The notes beneath the pieces were generated by a model, which ran no database searches, had not been told where the DNA came from, and saw nothing but the letters and a program-made list of their open reading frames with translations. DNA of 64,000 nucleotides from Gracilariopsis chorda (taxonomy: Eukaryota; Rhodophyta; Florideophyceae; Gracilariales; Gracilariaceae): contig NBIV01000040.1 in NCBI GenBank assembly GCA_003194525.1, forward strand, positions 124,001-188,000, in the 5' to 3' direction. This document shows, one piece after another, positions 1 to 11,482 of this stretch. How positions within the stretch are numbered: position 1 is the first letter of the stretch; every line of letters begins with the position of its first letter. Both the position numbers and the translations under genes were made by a program.

Positions 1-206
1 CCAACTCCCTCTTTTTCCATTCCATTTCCTCTTTCCATTTAGGGTAGCTCCCACTATCCACTGCTCATACCGAAAACTGTCGTGTGCGCGCCACTGTGTG
101 GAGTCGCTTCTCCTTGACGGAGTATTACACTGTGTTACAGGCTCACCATTTACTTTCCTGCACTAGTCACGAAGGCTGATTTCGGTTTACACCCGAGTTT
201 GTCTTG
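1..206. other. No feature seen
   Basis: Short left-edge stretch with no reading frame, repeat or RNA gene that I can support. Confidence 0.5.
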
Positions 207-1075
207 TCATCCCTGGAAGGGCTCTTTCGCTGTGCTCACCTCATGAGAAGAAGATCCCAAACATCTTCCGTGTGTTTTCCCATCACTGGTCATTGCACCA
301 CAAGACATGCAGCTTAGTTTCCACGGTCTCGCAAACTCACTCTGACAAAGACAAGGATATGCTTGTTTCTTGATAAAGCAACTATCGCTAAGCTGAGTCA
401 TCGCATCCGAGAACTCTTTCAAGATCTTCTCAAATGCGTCGTGGTCTGCATTTTGGAGACGTTTGAGTATATTCTCCAGAGGCACCAGTTGATCCAAGTC
501 TGTTCTCACTCTTGCCAAATCACCTTGCGCCTTTCCTTCTCAGCTGCTGTGTCCTGCACAATGAAATCTTCTTGGTGCTTTTCACGCTTTGCAGCAGATA
601 ACTCCGGTATCGCCGTCTCCCGAACACGATTTAGATCATACAACAATTACGGAGACACAATGTTCACTTTGCGTCGCGCCCTGTTCAGTTTTTCCACGAA
701 TTCGTTCCATACTTCGACAGAAGTAGGTTTCGACCTTCGATCTTCTGTGGACGTAGACATTTCTGCATTGGTAATTTCATTTTCGGCACTTGCCGCTTTC
801 TGTTCAGATTTTATACGCTTCTCCGCAGCCTCTATCTCAGCGTCAAGATGATCAAGGTGGTTCCATGTGTGGCCTAAGTTCTGATTTTCTTTTTTGGTTC
901 TATCTGCTCTAAGTCCCACTTTTCTTCTTCTGACCACTCGTGGTTCACGGCAGAACCTAGAAGGTCGAGGGCATTCTTTTTTTATCCGAACGGGTAATCT
1001 TAATTCGATTGCTACCCCGGGGAGTGTGCTAAGGGCCCAAGCATCCTGTAACACTTCCCTCTGCACCGCAACCAC
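207..1075 (-). pseudogene. Broken coiled-coil protein with Cys-rich tail, family unknown
   Basis: Several minus-strand open segments read on into each other with a stop near 647 and a frameshift near 518. The upstream part (from about 870 down to 647) is rich in Glu, Lys and Ala with a heptad-like pattern (AEIEAAEKRIKSEQKAAS), so a coiled coil is likely. The last segment ends in a Cys-rich patch (CLCQSEFARPWKLSC, then MSCGAM) that resembles a worn RING-type zinc site, but the spacing is not canonical. No catalytic domain is visible. It lies next to the SANT-like pseudogene at 1823-2781 on the same strand and may belong to the same dead transposon. I do not recognise the family. No intact start or full-length frame remains. 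Confidence 0.4.
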
Positions 1076-1822
1076 AAACTACGAATCAGTAGTCGTGCTA
1101 CACTCACTGGAATACATACGATACGAGGAAAGTGTTAGGTCCCTTAGGCGCCTTCAAGCGCTAAAGCATTTCGCTTCCGACGACTATCGCCTTCTTCGCT
1201 GCTCCTTTATTCAACCCCAAGAGGTCGCCGGGTAAGAGGTAGATCACGTGAAGGGGCTTCGCAGGTATCACGTTTGCGGCAAAAGAAACCAATGACGACG
1301 TCTTTTCCACCCAATCGATGCCCTTAATCCCATACACCGCGTATCCATATCAAAGATGCAAACTTTACTTGTACAGAGTAAATCCTTTGAGATCTATGGA
1401 CACAGAATATCTTCAAAGGCACTTAGAGATTTACTCACAAGAAGTAGAATGATACAGTTCGATTTCAGCTATGGCGTCTTCGTATAGCCATCACTAGCAT
1501 GGTCCCCATATCTCTGTAAATTGGACTCCAATGACATTTGTGATGTCCACGGCCATCTCCAGAATTACAAAAACAACAGCAGAAGACAGGAAAATGGCCA
1601 CAGCTTGCTCCATTATGCCAAGGAATGATCATGACTTCTTCGTCAAGCCCCGCTTGCTGTTGAATACGACCTCTAATGCTATCCTTCTGGAACTACGCGT
1701 CGGGCGACGTCAGGTTCTGGATACACCTTCTGGCGTTCCGTTGGCTGTTGCTGCTCCATCTCTTGTCCTGTTGCACGAAGGGAGGCAGGCTTGTATTCCC
1801 GTGAACGTTACCACCCGCACAA
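1076..1822. other. No gene recognised
   Basis: About 750 bp between two minus-strand pseudogene blocks. An open plus-strand stretch at 1531-1833 has no recognisable motif and is best treated as chance. Confidence 0.5.
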
Positions 1823-2781
1823 CTAATTCTTAAGTTGTGTTATCAACGCGGTGAGCAGCTCAAGCTGTTTGCTGTTTCGATCTCTTGACAATTCCTTGCC
1901 CTTACTTTTTTCTTCCCACTGTGCGCGACGAAGCTCGAATTCTTTTTCTCGTAGAGAAATCTTGCGTTCTTCTAGACGGTGTTTTTCATTCAGCTGCTGG
2001 TTTACATTTGTTTCCCATCCGTCGTCGCCCTGAAAAGCTGTCGTGTATTTTTGCGTTTGCCCTCGATCGTGGTCGAATCTCACTACAGGCCAATACAGCT
2101 TTGTCTTCTTCCCGGTTTCGCTTACGTTGGAGTGCCATCCTCTGCACTTGTCTACCTGCCTCTAATAATTTTTGTTCTCTTGCGTTCGAAATTTATCGTT
2201 CTTGAACCTGACAAAGTTCAAAGTCATCCTTTTCTACGATGAGCTCATCTAGAAATCGTTGAAAATCTGTTACTTATTCAGTGAAACCCAATGCTGAAAT
2301 GTGCTCACGGCTTTGCTGTCGACCTTGGCACATCATTGTTCTCATTTTATCCCGCAATGTTTTCACAGAGGGCTGACACTGATGATCTCATACGTGCCTT
2401 GGAATGTTATCTAGGAAAGCCGAACGCACCTTATTATACTTACGATCATGATCTCCATGTTTGGCTTTGTTCGCATCTGTTGTACGCACGAATTTGAGAT
2501 GTAGCATTTTGGGAGAGTCATTAAATATGAACTTGCGTAGCCTTTTAGCTTTGGAATTGGTGGCATTGGCTTCAATTTAGTCTGAAGGTGTTACACTTGT
2601 GGAAGGTTTTTTGAGTCCCAGAAGACTGCTGAGCGGAAGCAGTCTCTGGAGGAGCGTTGCGATGTGTGTTATACCGTGACGCATTTTGTCGCTGCTCGGT
2701 ATGAACCGAATGTGCGCTGGGTGCACTAGACGTAATAGACTCCATTCCAGACTTTGACAAGCTCACGCAGGACAAAACCAT
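1823..2781 (-). pseudogene. Myb/SANT-like (trihelix-type) transposon-associated protein, degenerate
   Basis: Reading the minus strand from about 2580 downward gives a trihelix-like region: DSPKMLHLKFVRTTDANKAK, a W position replaced by a stop (IPRHV-stop-DHQ), then PSVKTLRDKM and a final LLDEL-like helix (FLDELIVEKDDFELCQ). After a frameshift comes a highly charged coiled-coil tail (EKHRLEERKISLREKEFELR) ending ALITQLKN-stop at 1823. This order (a short DNA-binding trihelix domain followed by a coiled coil) is common in the small non-transposase protein carried by some plant, algal and oomycete DNA transposons. At least three stops or frameshifts break it. The N-terminal Ser/Thr/Gln-rich part (2572-2781) is low complexity. 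DNA binding is inferred from the residue pattern only. No transposase partner is visible nearby. Confidence 0.5.
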
Positions 2782-2998
2782 GTTCTACTCGATTTGGCTA
2801 TGATGTGAGCTTGGCTGTGCCCACTGAAGTGCAATCAGTTGCTTTCTTTATTTAGCGCAGCCACGAAAAAGAGTTTCGTATCTTTCTGAAATCTAGGACA
2901 ACAGATTTCAGATCTCATCCTGTTTTTCGTACCCTGTACTGCGTGTAATACGCTTCTACGAAAAACGCTACGAAAGTCGTGTTGAGTAATTCCTCTAA
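2782..2998. other. Gene-free stretch upstream of Copia leader
   Basis: No reading frame or motif that I can support; it ends where the repeat starting TGTTGCACTACTGACG begins. Confidence 0.4.
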
Positions 2999-3200
2999 TG
3001 TTGCACTACTGACGTAAGCACAGCTTCTTACGCTGACATGACCTCTTGCAGCTCGCGCTGCTCCGAGGTTGAGCTGAAATAAACTTCTGAGCCGCACTTG
3101 GCACTGCTTGCCAAGTGGAGAAGACATTGACGAAGAAGGAAGACTTCTCACTGCGAATTCTCCCCTTTGATGGACCCAGTGCGCTGTCCAAAATGTGCGC
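2999..3200 (+). repeat. ~200 bp direct repeat, copy 1 (LTR/leader-like)
   Basis: This segment starts TGTTGCACTACTGACGTAAG and is repeated in the same orientation at 12223-12425 with scattered mismatches. The sequences upstream of both copies are unrelated, so the left edge is sharp. The right edge fades near AAAATGT. It lies directly before a Copia-type gag here, and the second copy follows a Copia RNase H tail. The two may therefore be the remains of a terminal repeat or a leader shared by two copies. No clear terminal CA was found. Confidence 0.5.
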
Positions 3201-4238
3201 ACTTCCAATAGTTATGTGCCCAGCACAGGGTAGCGCAAAACCCTTCACGCCTAAAAACCCCCCGATTTTCAATCCTGCAGGAGATTTTCAAGATTATCGT
3301 CCGGAGGTCTCGCATTGGGTTGAAACGATTCAAACAGCGTCGCAACAAAGCTCTAAGGGTCTCTACAAAACGGTTTATGCAACACTTGCAAGACCATTGT
3401 ACGACCGAAGTCTTCCAAGAAAGCAGAAAGCTATCTTTGATCAAGCTCAGAGGAAGAAACTTATCAACTACAGGCAAACAGACCAGATTGAGGCCACCAA
3501 GGAGATTGTAAAACTAATCGCAGTTGACCCCCCGATAGCAGTTGTTAGGCGTTTGATATCCTCATTCAATGACTTTACGTCTTCTCGTCGGTCTCGTATG
3601 GAAGACTTGAACTCGTTTGCTTCTGGCTTTCGCGGTTTAGCCACTAAACACTTGATGAATGTTGGGTTGTCTGCATCATCTCAACTGGCAAGGTACTTTC
3701 AATGACACTCCCGTTCAATACTCTACTCAGTAAAGAAACTCTGACCAAGCCCAGGCTTCAGCTTGTCGCTCTAGCTGAGGATCGAATGAAAGCCGAAGTT
3801 CAAGAAGAAAACTCTATCACCATTGAGTCACTTTCTCAACGGTTGAAGGTATTCAGTGATCTGGAACAGGTGTTTCAATGAAACGAAAACCGACCGGCAT
3901 GTTCCCACAGTGCGTCTAACGTTCGAAGCAAAACTCAATCGCTCATATCACAAGTTACCACTGTCATTGATGACAATGCTCAACTGAAGAAGTATCTCGC
4001 TGAAAAGAAAGCACCCCTTGAGGAAGAAAGAGACATATTTTCTACTGGTCTTCGTTGCAAGCTCAAACTTGATGTTGCAGTTACAGTCATTTGCAACCTG
4101 ACGTCGTCACTGAAAAGCACAGAAAATACTAACACAAAGCCCGAAATTGATACCACGGTATCACACCGACTGGAACAGCGCATTGAGCAACGCCTTGATC
4201 AGGCTATGGCTGCATACCAGAAAACGCTAGGCCTTTAA
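3171..4238 (+). pseudogene. Copia-type gag, degenerate
   Basis: The first segment runs to a stop at 3703. It contains a globular, mostly helical gag-like region starting near KNPPIFNPAGDFQDYRPEV. A frameshift then continues it (LSKETLTKPRLQLVALAEDR, then VFSDLEQVFQ-stop). A coiled, charged tail (PEIDTTVSHRLEQRIEQRL) ends at 4238. No enzyme motif is present, as expected for gag. It is followed at once by a zinc-knuckle-like frame and then protease and integrase in the same orientation, the normal order for Ty1/copia elements. The start codon is not certain; the first Met codons lie inside the upstream 200 bp repeat. Two stops and at least one frameshift make it non-functional. Confidence 0.6.
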
Positions 4239-4256
4239 TCGTATCATTTTCGCTCC

Positions 4257-4553
4257 ATGGGCTCGTTCTTTTCTGGACCCTTGTCTATAGAGAAACACAA
4301 AACTCGACCGCACGTACTTCGTTTCAAGGATAAGAAACGGAAGGCAGATGATCGAGGATTTGGCTACGAATGTGGCTTAAAACACCATCGCCGAGAATCA
4401 GAGGAATGTAAGAATAGTAGTTTTTATACGAACTGTCTTCGATCTGAAAAGCGGAATCCCCCAGAACAGGATCGGCCACATCATACTGAACGCCGGTATT
4501 TCAGCGGGGCTTCACCACCTTGCAAACCTGTCGTCGTTAACTGGAGGTTGTGA
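4257..4553 (+). pseudogene. Copia nucleocapsid-like segment (worn zinc knuckle)
   Basis: A basic, Arg/Lys/His-rich frame follows the gag body. It holds CGLKHHRRESEEC and a further CLRSEKR, close to the C-x2-C-x4-H-x4-C zinc knuckle of retroelement nucleocapsids but with the first Cys pair altered. Position between gag and protease fits this role, which is packaging RNA in the particle. It ends at a stop at 4551. The confidence is limited by the damaged motif. Confidence 0.45.
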
Positions 4554-4713
4554 AGCCTACTCATATATAGGGCCTTCTAAGGATCACAATCCGATCCTTG
4601 ACCCTGGTTGTCCGAAGATTGTAGAAGGAATTGAACTAATCTTTCAACTCTGCGTATCTCTTCTTATCGAGCTAGAACTGGAGCCTTGGGATTTTGAACC
4701 ATTTCGACATGGT

Positions 4714-5640
4714 TTGGAGGAATACTGTGCCAATGCGCTCCCACTGTTTGCAATGTGGACACTAGAAGGTGGAGACAGGTACGAAAAAGCATTCCTTATT
4801 CCGTTCTATGTATTAGTTGGTGATGAACCTATTCTACTAGGAAATGACGTACTCTCTCATTCAGATGTTCTTGGCAATGCAAACCAATTGCGAATTACAA
4901 AAGAGATTGCTGGACCAAGTGAAATCCTTCTCCAAACGTACTGCTCTGGACAAGATCTGTCCAACCATACCCGTCTTCTTCTCGTACCTTCCAGTATCAA
5001 GTCCATGAAAGCCTTTTTTGCCCCTACTTTGAATACGAAGAGCAGGGTCATTGAAAATGAAGATCTTTTTGCCAAACGTTTTCATGTTTATACCCATATG
5101 CGTTCAAGGGAAATGAAGAACTTCTGTCGACAAGCAAAATTTCTGACCACAACTCTCAACCCGATTCCCGACGAAGCATATGACAAATGCACAAGTTGCA
5201 AGTCAACTGGGTGGCCCCTTGCTTACAGAAAAGTTTCATTCACAAGTCGTTTGCAGAATTCTAACGATAATTTGCAAGTTGTATTCATGTTTAGAGCAGA
5301 GCTGGGGAACCTTCCCATCCTACACATGAAAGACGCAGCTACTGGCATAGCTGTTGCGTTATTGAAGTTTTCTCTTTCAATGCTTGAAGCACGGAAGTCT
5401 ATTTCTTGCACTGGATCGAAAGTACACGGGCCTCCAAGAGAACGTTCCGGAGATCCCTAGTTCAACAATGACCAAACCCAACTCTTATGTGCACAGAATC
5501 AAATCAAGTTCTCTCCACGTCCTGCGAGAAGACACAGCAAAGTTAGTATTCTCGAATTTTTTCATGAGTCTGTACGCTACCTCATACCACAAACTCTGAG
5601 GGATCGTTAGTACGCAATATCACGAGGTATGTAGTACAGT
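4714..5640 (+). pseudogene. Copia protease end plus integrase, degenerate
   Basis: The frame 4714-5460 begins with the end of a retropepsin (FYVLVGDEPILLGNDVLSHS, where ILLG-ND is the usual C-terminal strand). It then passes to an integrase HHCC zinc domain: HVYTHM supplies the two His and DKCTSC the two Cys. The catalytic core follows (VQVVFMFRAEL, HMKDAATG), but the first catalytic Asp position is not clear. After 5460 a change of frame gives IKFSPRPARRHSKVSILE, the conserved stretch of this Copia lineage around the last catalytic Glu, and the match fades near 5640. Order and strand agree with the gag upstream. It is broken by a frameshift and stops. A related integrase is at 29735-30865, from a different copy. 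Confidence 0.65.
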
Positions 5641-6200
5641 GGGTACTATACAGGCTCCTAAGTATGGGCTGTTATGGAAGATTCCTGACGGAGTATTTGT
5701 ATTTTCTAAATGGTTACACGTAGCACACCACTCCAGAGGAATCGTTCCATCGGACTATAATTCAATTAGATAGAATAACGTAATATGGGTTTTTATAGGG
5801 TACCGTAGATAGTTTCCGTCGAGGTCAGCTCGCCGCACTGCATATAGTGCGCCGCTGGAGCTCTACCTCCGAAGAAGTACACCAAGCACCCTCAAGTCTT
5901 GTTCTAGCTCGTCTGGTTCAACCTCGTGATACTCACCTTCAGTTAGACTATTACCTCATCCTGTAGGTGTGGTTTCTAAGCCGCCGATACCCAGCGCATC
6001 CCATAGCTACGCCTCTAGAATTACTGTCTGCCCAATTATCACGCTCTGCGCTTGGTGCTTGCCGATCTCCATTCAGGATTCCCCAGGTCGCCGCTCCTAT
6101 ATAAGGGAGACCACCACCTATTAGAACCCATCTGTTAGGCCGAATGTAAAAGGCCTATTTTACGGACGTTGTTCTCACCACTTGCTGTACCACAACTGGT
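5641..6200 (+). other. Gene-free, LTR-like stretch with TATA motif
   Basis: No coding signal. A TATA-like motif (CCTATATAAGGGAG) lies at about 6095-6108, followed by the decayed gypsy internal region. It may be the rest of an LTR beginning near TGTTATGGAAG (about 5669), but no second copy is in the window, so the boundaries are unproven. Confidence 0.35.
6157..6184 (+). repeat. Direct repeat flanking gypsy fragment, copy 1
   Basis: ATTTTACGGACGTTGT followed by CTCA and CACT is repeated at 11483-11510. The first 16 bases are identical in both copies. The pair brackets the decayed gypsy internal region. Confidence 0.7.
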
Positions 6201-6290
6201 CTCTCGACCTAGAAGATTTGTTTCTTAAGGTGTATCTAACGGATTGCGACAGGAAAGGGCTACACTCGCAACGAGTGGACCCCACTCATA

Positions 6291-8737
6291 GTGGAATTCT
6301 TTCTTGAGCTGACTTGGAAGTGGAAGCAAATCACCCCGAACTTCCATTTTATGGACTCCCAAGACCCTATCCAGGAAACCCCCTCTCAGGCTTCTCAGGC
6401 GCGGGCCTCCCAGGGTGGACCCCGCACGCGGAGCGCCCCTCAAAGACCCACTGCCATGCAGGATGATTCTGAACGTCTTCTAAAGAATGCCAGCTCCAGT
6501 TTCAAACGGTTCCGACAACGCCAAAGGCGACTACATGACCTGAGGAGAGCGGATAACCCCGCCACGCCTCACGAAAATGCTGCATTGGGAGTTTAGGAAC
6601 TCCAGACGGCGTCAGAACAGCCGCCGTCTCCAGAGATCCAGGCCCAGGGCGCGATAGAACCCAATACACTTGTCGAGTCTATGGCCCCAAACCTCACAGA
6701 TTAGCTCTCGCAAAAGCTCGCCAAATGGATTCCTCCAGGTATCGAGGGGCATCTTGGAACCCGCCACCATGACCTAGTGGAAGGGATTGCCATCGAGAGT
6801 GTGCACCGCACGGCAGACGCCCTCGTGGACTCGTATGCTTTCCTAAAGGTGATTTATGATTGTACCAGAGCGGTGACTTGCTCCCAAACCATGCAGCTAC
6901 ATCTGGTAGTCGCGTTTCAAAGTGCATCTTCCGTATAGGAGAGGTTCCCTCTATCAACACCTAAGGTAGCACCAGGCAGAGGAGGACTGGATATTGCCAT
7001 TCCTCGTCCTGGAGAAGGACAGAATACCTCCGCAAGGGAACTGGGAAGCCTTATAAATACCGCTATGAATTGTTTGGTCCAGACACCCAACAGAGGAGGT
7101 CAGGATAACTTTCACGACGGGAGTCACCGTCAGAGAGGAGGAAAGGATACTCCGGTCGTAAATCTCGGTAAAGGGGACCACTTCATACTACCAGACACCA
7201 CTTACAAAAGATGAAGCCAAAAAAAGGAGAGATAGACGAAGAAATAGAAAACACCCTGATTTGGAGATTACTACGGGCTCCGATTCAGAGAGCAGCTACG
7301 ACTCAGAGAATGACGCGCCTCTGAAGGAGAAATGACCAAGGGTAAGGAAGATCGTCCGGTTATATGATCTATTCGCCAAGGTGGTGAATTACGAAAGCTA
7401 CAGTTTGAATGATCGCTCCACCCTTTACGACACGTCGGTCGCTAAACGGCTTACCAAGATCCAGCGCCGAATGAATATTCAAATGAAGTAGTACACATTT
7501 TCAGGCGAAGACCCCATCTCAGTGCTGAACTTAATTACACGCTTCTGTTCGGCGTGTAACACAAATGGAGTGCATGAAATTGCCACCATGTAGTGCTTTC
7601 AGTTCTATTTCACTGGTTAGGCGCATTCCCTCGTACAACCCCACCTCACAGGCAAAAGCGTCAGTTTGGATAATACTGGAACGCTAGTCCTGATGACGTA
7701 CTCCGAGGTGGCCAACGTCCTCCTAAAACGGTACGCCACAGACGAGGTAATCGCAGATGCGAAAAATGACATCACCTCCTACCGGAAGAGCACGGGAATG
7801 ACCGAAACAGAGCTCTCCCAGATACTCTGGAGCAAGGCCTTAAGTTGCAAAAACGTGTACTCTGAAAGGCAGTTAAAGTTGCGGTTCGTCAAGGGACTAC
7901 TCCCTTCGATATGGGCGAACGTGCGCAACCATTTGACCACGCATCCTCGGACCACCTATACAAAGTTAGCGCACTTTGCATAATCCTACGCAGAAACCCA
8001 CCGTGCTGCACGGCGAAGCCACGCTCCACTTTCTGACAAACCCTCCGCCTCAAGGAATATCACTGCTACAGACTTTACCTTGGACACCAGCACCTCAGGA
8101 GACGCGGACGATCTAACGATTGACCATGACGAGGACGCCTTTGCTCTCAGCTTTGCGTCATCTCAAGGGGCACCGTCCCGTTTATGGATATCGTCGTCAC
8201 CCACCTCACTCACTTCAGCGGGATCCTTTAGGAACGTCCGCTTCGCAAATCCTCGAAGTTACCCACCACCTTGTAGGATATGTTTGCCCGAAGAACGGGT
8301 GCACTAAACCGCTCTCACCACGGCAATGAGGGCCACCATTCTTCAGGAGAGGGCAAAGAATTTCCAAGCAGCGACAGACACCTATTCGGAGAATGATAGT
8401 TACCATACCACTTATGGTGATTTTTGTTCCCATGGAGGTCGTTATGAACACGGACGGCATTCCATCAGGAAAAGCCGCTCAACCAGTCTCGTCACCACCT
8501 ACGCAGGTACCGCCTGCCCCGGTTGCGGCTCCTATCACCTTGCAAGGGAAAGCTGCTACCCCGGTTGCACCGCTGCAACCGAACACACCGCCTGGAACTC
8601 CGATACCTTCCACTCACGAAAACCCTCAGGACCGCACGTAGAGGCTCTGCGTGCCTCCTCTCCGTCGAGCCTCAGTCCAACGGAAGTCGCTTCTAGGAAA
8701 GAGGGGAATCGGTGTGCCAAGTTGCAATGGAATCGGT
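6291..8737 (+). pseudogene. Ty3/gypsy gag, degenerate
   Basis: A series of plus-strand segments in changing frames. 6291-6596 is Gln/Ser/Arg-rich and resembles the N-terminal part of the G1 gag. 7666-7983 has the retrotransposon-gag signature of this lineage (EVANVLLKRYATDEVIADAK, then ELSQILWSKA and LRFVKGLLPSIW) and matches the EAVQYLLRSYATN part of G1 gag. A worn CCHC element (CRICLPEERVH) occurs at about 8272-8304, followed by a Pro/Ala-rich linker. Many stops interrupt it. Its order before protease and RT is the standard gag-pol layout. The element is related to, but not the same as, G1 at 12.7-24.2 kb and is truncated: no LTR pair was found. Confidence 0.6.
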
Positions 8738-8894
8738 AGACCCCCCACGCCAAAATGCACCGAAATGACTGGATTCCTCATTTTCTGCGGACTCATCCAC
8801 CACCTTCGAGGAATCAGTATATCTGCTCTGACGTGAGACCTGTAAGTTATATTTTTCATTAAGATGCTCGCCTCTTGCATCAACCGCTGCACGT

Positions 8895-9540
8895 GCCATC
8901 TTAGATACAGGCGCCGGTCCAAACCTTGTAAATGTCGACATGATCCCCAGGTCATCCATGAACTCCTTAAGGATGGACAAATTACCAACGGTGCGCGATG
9001 CCTCGCGGAGAACGTTAAACATACTCAGGGCTCTGCTTTATATCCTCGTGTTGGATCCTTAAAGGTGAGAATGTGGTTCCTGATGGTGACAAACTTGACC
9101 ACACGCTGCATACTGGGGACTTCCTTTGTGACCTCGTATGTGCGTGCCATCTACCCACGCTTGCGGAAGGTGACATTTCATAATTCCGCCCCTGTAGGTA
9201 TTGTGTTTGCATCTCCAGGGCCCGACGCAGATGCGCGTACAGTGGGTAGAATTCCAAAGGAGACGCAGTCGAACAAACTCCGCGTGTTGAAAAGTGTTCA
9301 AATACCTGCGAGGAGCCAGGCCAAAGTCTGGTTGCAATCAACTACCTCAGGCTTGTCCTTCTTGCAGGGGAGCCCTCACACTACTACGAAGCGGCACTCC
9401 ATGATGGCGTTTTGTCATGGAATTAGTGCCAACCATCCCCTTCAGGGTTGTAATTGCCTGCTTTAAGGATTCTCCTTTAAGGCAAGGGCACCGTAGTGGG
9501 GATAGCTCTGCCCGCTCGAACGGGTCTGGCTCAGATCTCG
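8895..9540 (+). pseudogene. Ty3/gypsy aspartic protease, degenerate
   Basis: The retropepsin active site is clear at about 8892-8920: ARAILDTGAGPNLVNVDM, with the catalytic Asp codon at 8904-8906. A later frame contains the C-terminal part (RCILGTSFVTSYVRAIYPRL), where ILGTSF stands in for the usual ILG-x-D-F. The two parts are in different frames, so the enzyme is dead. G1 has the matching region at 20104-20960 (AVLDTGAGPNFI). Confidence 0.65.
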
Positions 9541-9689
9541 CCAAAGAATTTCCTTGCCGTACAGGACACTGTCATCGCAATGGAACCTGAGTCTTCACTG
9601 TCGTCTCCTAAATAGACAACCCCTGCCACATGGTAGGAGAAGCTCCAAATTGGCGAAGAATTCGTAAAGTACCGCCAAAGGATAATAGA

Positions 9690-10523
9690 AATGTTATCCG
9701 ACTTTGAGGATATGTGGTCTGGCCATCTGAGCCAAATGAACTTGAAGAAGCACCGGATCCAGTTAAAACCTGAGGCAAAAACGGTACATCATCTCCCAAG
9801 GAGAGCAGGAACCCATGCACGCGGTTTCGAACGTGAGGAGGTCCAACGCATGTTGGTCCAACGCATGTTGGTCCAATGCATGTTGGGCAAAGGGCGTGAT
9901 TGAGCCGTCCACTTCCGAATGGGCCTAACCAGTGGTGTTCTCCAAGAAAAAGATAAATCTCTGAGGCGTTTATCGATTAAAGGCGCCTGAATGAGGTAAC
10001 CGTGCCGGATTCCTACCCGATACCTCGAATGGGTGAATGTATCGACTCCTTAAGCGATGCGTCGGTATTCTCTACTGTGGAAGCCAAGAGTGGATACTGG
10101 AAAATCGAGATGGACGAAGCTGATAAGGACAAGACAAAGTTCACCACCCACTGTGGCATATTCAAATTGCTAAGGATGCCTTTCGGATTAATAAACGCCC
10201 CTGTCACATTCCAGCGGGCAGTGGAAATCATTATGTCAAATGTGAAGTGGAAATAAGCACTGGCATACATCGAAAACGTCATTATCTACTCACGTGCCGT
10301 AGAGAAGCACCTCACGCATGTGAGACACGTCCTCCAACTCCTGAAGGATGCTGGCCTAACTCTGAATCTAGAGAAATGCTTCTTCTTCAAGTCCTCTGCG
10401 GATTACCTGGGAAAATTTGTACTCCCAGGTCGCCTACAGGTATCAAGCAAGACTGGAGACGCCATCAATGAAGCCAAACCATCCGCGGACAAGACGGAAA
10501 TATGTTCCTTCCTAGGTTTGTGA
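9690..10523 (+). pseudogene. Ty3/gypsy reverse transcriptase, degenerate (YIEN at catalytic box)
   Basis: The frame reads as a gypsy RT: the entry motif LSDFEDMWSGHLSQM, then KHRIQL, RRLNEVTV, DSYPIPRMGECIDSLSD, KTKFTTHCGIFKLLRMPFGL and NAPVTFQRAVE. After an in-frame stop at 10254 the catalytic box reads AYIENVIIYSR, so the YxDD aspartates are replaced by Glu and Asn. A second in-frame stop is at 10521. A 15 bp unit is tandemly repeated inside the conserved EEVQRML motif (9841-9885). The enzyme would copy element RNA to DNA in an intact relative; here it cannot. Confidence 0.85.
9841..9885 (+). repeat. 3 x 15 bp tandem repeat
   Basis: GTCCAACGCATGTTG occurs three times in a row (the third copy with one change), giving VQRML-VQRML-VQCML inside the decayed RT. 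It keeps the reading frame. Confidence 0.9.
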
Positions 10524-10616
10524 AATGTCTTCCGCAGGTCCTTCCCTAATTTCCCCCGAATAGCGACCTCATTTAACTGCCTTTTAGAGAAATATACACC
10601 AACGCAGATTGGAACC

Positions 10617-11110
10617 TTGACGGGCAAGGAGTATGAAGCTTTCGAAATCCTGAAGGGGAAGCTGATTGAACTTCCGGTATTAGTTATACTGAAACGGGAC
10701 AGACGCATGGTTTTGGATACGAACGCCTGTAAGTACCAGGTGGGATGCGCTCTCCTACAGGAACAACTGGAAGGTGGACTGCAGTCAGTAGGATACTGGA
10801 GTCGTAGCCTATCCCAGGCGGAGCGGAACTACTCCACCTCCGAGCGGGAATGTCTCGCTATCTTGTGGCCAGTACTACTACAGCGCCCCTATTTAGGGGG
10901 TACTCGCCTCACCTTGAGGACTGATCATGCTGCACTGAGGTGGATATTGTCCTTGACGCTTTTGGACGCATAGAACGTTGCTGTTTGTGCCAGTTGGAGT
11001 ACGAGTTTGGTATCGTCCACCACCCAGGCGTGGAACACCAAACAGAGGGCGCTCTGTCCCGTATATCCACCAATAAAAACGATACAACCCCCTTGGAGGA
11101 CACCGTTTCG
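10617..11110 (+). pseudogene. Ty3/gypsy RNase H, degenerate
   Basis: Continues the RT in the same frame. Clear motifs are RMVLDTNACKYQVGCALLQE (first catalytic Asp in LDTNA), GYWSRSLSQAERNYSTSERE (catalytic Glu) and LTLRTDHAALRWIL (catalytic Asp in RTDHA). A frameshift near 10970 follows, and then EYEFGIVHHPGVEHQTEGALSRI carries the connection region, where HxxGxxNxxADALSR is the family consensus and the ADA is altered. Dead by frameshift, although all three main acidic residues are still readable. Confidence 0.8.
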
Positions 11111-11481
11111 TGCCTCACCCTATGTGGTACGGATGAAGGAAGCGATCTTGCAGGAGAATCCGTGGAATGTAGTAACCCAAGTGGAACATATGCTGGCATT
11201 CCTGAGGTGATGGCCCTAGTTGAGGATGAGAAGGAAGTACTCCCCATAACCATGGAGAAATTCTTGAAAGACCAGAGCATGGAACCTTTCTGTAAGGTGA
11301 GCCTCACCACTGTTAGACACACGACATCCCTCTTCGATGTAGACCAGGATGACTTGTTGATGCCCCGTGCAACGATTTACGGCGGACTCCAAAAAGTGGT
11401 CCCGGCCAGCCTGTGGGCTAGAGTTCTGTATCTTTCGCATTATCCGGGCCTTGCAGGACACCCAGGCAGCTCCCGTATGTA
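11111..11481 (+). pseudogene. Ty3/gypsy integrase stub
   Basis: Only the start of the integrase zinc-binding domain remains (WARVLYLSHYPGLAGHPGSSRM, with the His pair). It matches the HLSHYAKLSCHIGRRMLY part of G1. The frame stops at 11480, and just after this the direct repeat and a Copia-type RNase H tail begin. The integrase core is missing, so the element was truncated here. Confidence 0.65.
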
Positions 11482-11482
11482 A

